Origin: Clostridium lundense DSM 17049 | Lineage (GTDB): Bacteria > Bacillota > Clostridia > Clostridiales > Clostridiaceae | Reading direction: 5' to 3' | Length of the DNA: 64,000 nucleotides | Assembly: GCF_000619945.1 (NCBI RefSeq) | Contig: NZ_JHVC01000011.1 | Coordinates: 1-64,000, forward strand | Shown: positions 62,475-64,000 of the stretch, piece after piece | Layout of the letters: each line of letters begins with the position of its first letter | Numbering within the stretch: position 1 is the stretch's first letter | Notes under the pieces: generated by a model | Databases searched by the model: none | What the model was told of the DNA's origin: nothing | Seen by the model: only the letters and a program-made list of their open reading frames with translations | Made by a program: the position numbers and the translations under genes

Positions 62475-63158
62475 ATGAAGCTTGTTTATAAAGGTAAAAC
62501 AAAGGATGTATTTGAATTAGAGGACGGAAATTATTTGCTTAAATTTAAGGATGATGTAACAGGAGAAAATGGAGTTTTTGATCCAGGCGCCAATACTGTT
62601 GGATTAACTATAGAAGGAGTAGGTAAGGCAGGTCTTAGATTAACTAAGTTATTCTTTGAAAGACTAAAAGAAGAAGAAATACCTATACATTATATAAAAG
62701 CAAATATAGAAGAAGGTACAATGAAGGTAAAACCAGCTACATTGTTTGGAAATGGTCTTGAGGTAATTTGTCGCTATAGAGCAGTAGGAAGCTTTATGCG
62801 TCGCTATGGTATGTATGCAAAAGAAGGACAAGAATTAGATGCTTTTGTAGAAGTTACGCTTAAAGATGATGCTCGTCAAGACCCACCAATTACTGAAGAC
62901 GCTTTAAGCATGTTAGGAATACTTTCTTTGCATGAATATGAAGTATTAAAAAGTCTTACTAAAAAGATATGTGGCATAGTAAAAGATGAATTATTGAAAA
63001 AAGATATAGAATTATACGATATAAAACTTGAGTTTGGAAGAGTAGGACATGATAAGCATATTGCTTTAATAGACGAAATTTCAGGGGGAAATATGAGAGC
63101 ATATAAGAATGGGGAATATATAGAACCATTACAGTTAGAAAAATTAATGCTTGAATAG
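62475..63158 (+). CDS. PurC-like protein (divergent SAICAR synthase paralogue)
   Basis: 227 residues of the SAICAR synthetase fold: N-terminal YKGKTKDVFEL, then LEVICRYRAVGS at the place of signature 1 and LYDIKLEFGRV for signature 2, with IALIDEISGGNMR near the end. Compared with the purC at 25844 the catalytic-loop consensus VRNxAAGS is changed to CRYRAVGS and the DEISPDTCR loop to DEISGGNMR. It may still make SAICAR or may have taken a related substrate. It is a single gene far from the pur operon. Confidence 0.9.
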   Translation: MKLVYKGKTKDVFELEDGNYLLKFKDDVTGENGVFDPGANTVGLTIEGVGKAGLRLTKLFFERLKEEEIPIHYIKANIEEGTMKVKPATLFGNGLEVICRYRAVGSFMRRYGMYAKEGQELDAFVEVTLKDDARQDPPITEDALSMLGILSLHEYEVLKSLTKKICGIVKDELLKKDIELYDIKLEFGRVGHDKHIALIDEISGGNMRAYKNGEYIEPLQLEKLMLE

Positions 63159-63194
63159 TAAAATAGCACCCATAGAGGTGCTATTTTACTATTC
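63153..63194. terminator. Bidirectional terminator overlapping two stop codons
   Basis: A perfect 18-bp stem (63153-63170 and 63177-63194) with a 6-base loop. The left arm holds the end of the purC-like gene and the right arm the end of the convergent gene, so 3' ends and terminator overlap. Confidence 0.95.
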
Positions 63195-64000
63195 TTCCCA
63201 GTTCCATAGCTGTACATCACCAACATTAATTCCTTTAATCCATTGTTCTTGTTTTAGTTTTAGTATTTCTTTCGATGGGCCAGTTATCACCATGCCATAT
63301 ATTTTAACTCCATTTGAGTTTATATAATCTATTCCTTTTTGTAAATCTAATTTAGGAATTGAAGATACTTTACTAGTGATTTTATTATACTCATTCAAGA
63401 AATCTAAAGTTTTTATAAAGTTTTCATTACGCAATTTACCACTTCCATAAGAGTCAACATTAGGTGAAGATTTGCTTTCAGATACGATTTTACTAAATAA
63501 TATACCCTTTTTTTCTCTTTTAGTGGTTAAAGTCATATCATCACTATGCCAAATAGGGATATATGGGAAACCTATAGGCTCATCTATAAAATCTGTATTT
63601 TCAAATCCTGTATCTACTGCAAACCAGACAGATGTTACTTGTTTGTGTTCAAATTTTTTTAGTATCTCATCAGTTTCATAAAATTTATCAAAGGAAATAT
63701 AAGCTTCTGCAACAGTACCTTCACGAAGTTTCTCGAGCTTTTTCCAGTCTTTAACCATGGCATCATTTTTTGATGACTTAGGATAGGAAAAAAACAATGA
63801 ATGATTCTGATTTTGAAACCACTTTTTTTCTGGATATCCTATTTTCACAAGAAAAAAATTTATATCCATTTCTCCAGTTCTGATTTCATCTGATCCTACA
63901 AGTTTTTTTAACTCTCCAGTCATTGTGGCTGTGAAAAATGAACCTACACTTGTACCACCTGATCCAAATCTTACATTTGGCTCTGTTATAGCTATAGTAG
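63189..64000 (-). CDS. Anti-sigma factor-like protein, 5' part outside window
   Basis: The frame is open through the right window edge, so the ATG at 63923 is internal; at least 270 residues are visible. NVRFGSGGTSVGSFFTATM, then EAYISFDKFYETDEILKKF and VTSVWFAVDTGFEN match Sigma_reg_N/Sigma_reg_C-type domains of anti-sigma factors that also have an N-terminal membrane anchor. The sigma gene would lie to the right. It is convergent with the purC-like gene. Confidence 0.8.
   Translation of the reverse strand, partial: TIAITEPNVRFGSGGTSVGSFFTATMTGELKKLVGSDEIRTGEMDINFFLVKIGYPEKKWFQNQNHSLFFSYPKSSKNDAMVKDWKKLEKLREGTVAEAYISFDKFYETDEILKKFEHKQVTSVWFAVDTGFENTDFIDEPIGFPYIPIWHSDDMTLTTKREKKGILFSKIVSESKSSPNVDSYGSGKLRNENFIKTLDFLNEYNKITSKVSSIPKLDLQKGIDYINSNGVKIYGMVITGPSKEILKLKQEQWIKGINVGDVQLWNWEE

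Noticed and set aside
63189..63923. Gene start at ATG 63923 for the last gene
   Set aside because: The frame stays open to the window edge with conserved-looking sequence (NVRFGSGGTSVG), and no ribosome site precedes this ATG.

Overview
The window is a low-GC, AT-rich segment of a Clostridium chromosome. The signs are the electron-bifurcating [FeFe]-hydrogenase operon, a tandem glycine riboswitch in front of an AGCS symporter, many ABC/two-component export modules, a Rex-like operator, and strong Shine-Dalgarno sites with frequent TTG/GTG starts. The gene content resembles the C. botulinum group I / C. sporogenes lineage, but that assignment is an inference from memory, not a search.

Layout. 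1-331: the 3' end of an IS200-type transposase and its hairpin-rich right end. 371-4522 (-): hydC-hydB-hydA, with a Rex-like site over the start of transcription. 4901-7512 (+): lgt, a metallophosphoesterase and a GalT-like HIT protein. 7554-11686: a LytS/LytR two-component pair divergent from a CstA-type transporter, with a candidate LytTR direct repeat between them. 11876-14204: an ECF transporter S component, then a glycine riboswitch and the glycine/alanine symporter it controls. 14424-17802: an ECF sigma factor, a membrane protein and an ABC exporter. 18208-25042: a purine permease behind PurBox-like sites, a GGDEF protein, a ferredoxin/CRP-FNR pair with a shared palindrome, and small conserved genes.

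25365-32425 is the purine operon purE-C-F-M-N-H-D, preceded by a PurBox-like site. 32683-37367 is a BceRS/BceAB-like antimicrobial-peptide module whose permease is split by a 10-bp tandem duplication. 37507-39013 holds a PadR regulator and its DUF2812 membrane partner. 39323-41556 is an acetyltransferase/HAD/ROK-repressor operon behind a 44-bp perfect palindrome. 41797-50121 is accessory: a DUF6143 protein, a Cys-rich/pentapeptide-repeat protein, a hydrolase, an AraC/GyrI-like regulator, an Asp-box surface protein, a MATE pump behind a Fur box, and a lipoprotein-like anchored protein.

50348-56090 is an operon in which ABC genes (one permease carries an M1-peptidase-like domain) travel with an ECF sigma factor and a zinc-finger anti-sigma. 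A consensus-like ECF promoter in front implies autoregulation. 56101-56187 is a histidine-kinase scrap, followed by an autoinhibited Fic protein. 57202-62192 is a second complete two-component/ABC module whose codon use looks different. The window ends with a second, divergent purC-like gene and a convergent, truncated anti-sigma-like gene.

The main themes are redox and carbon sensing (Rex, CRP/FNR, pyruvate-type LytST), purine metabolism in two places under likely PurR control, and four envelope-defence/ABC systems each with its own regulator. No tRNA, rRNA or CRISPR array was seen.
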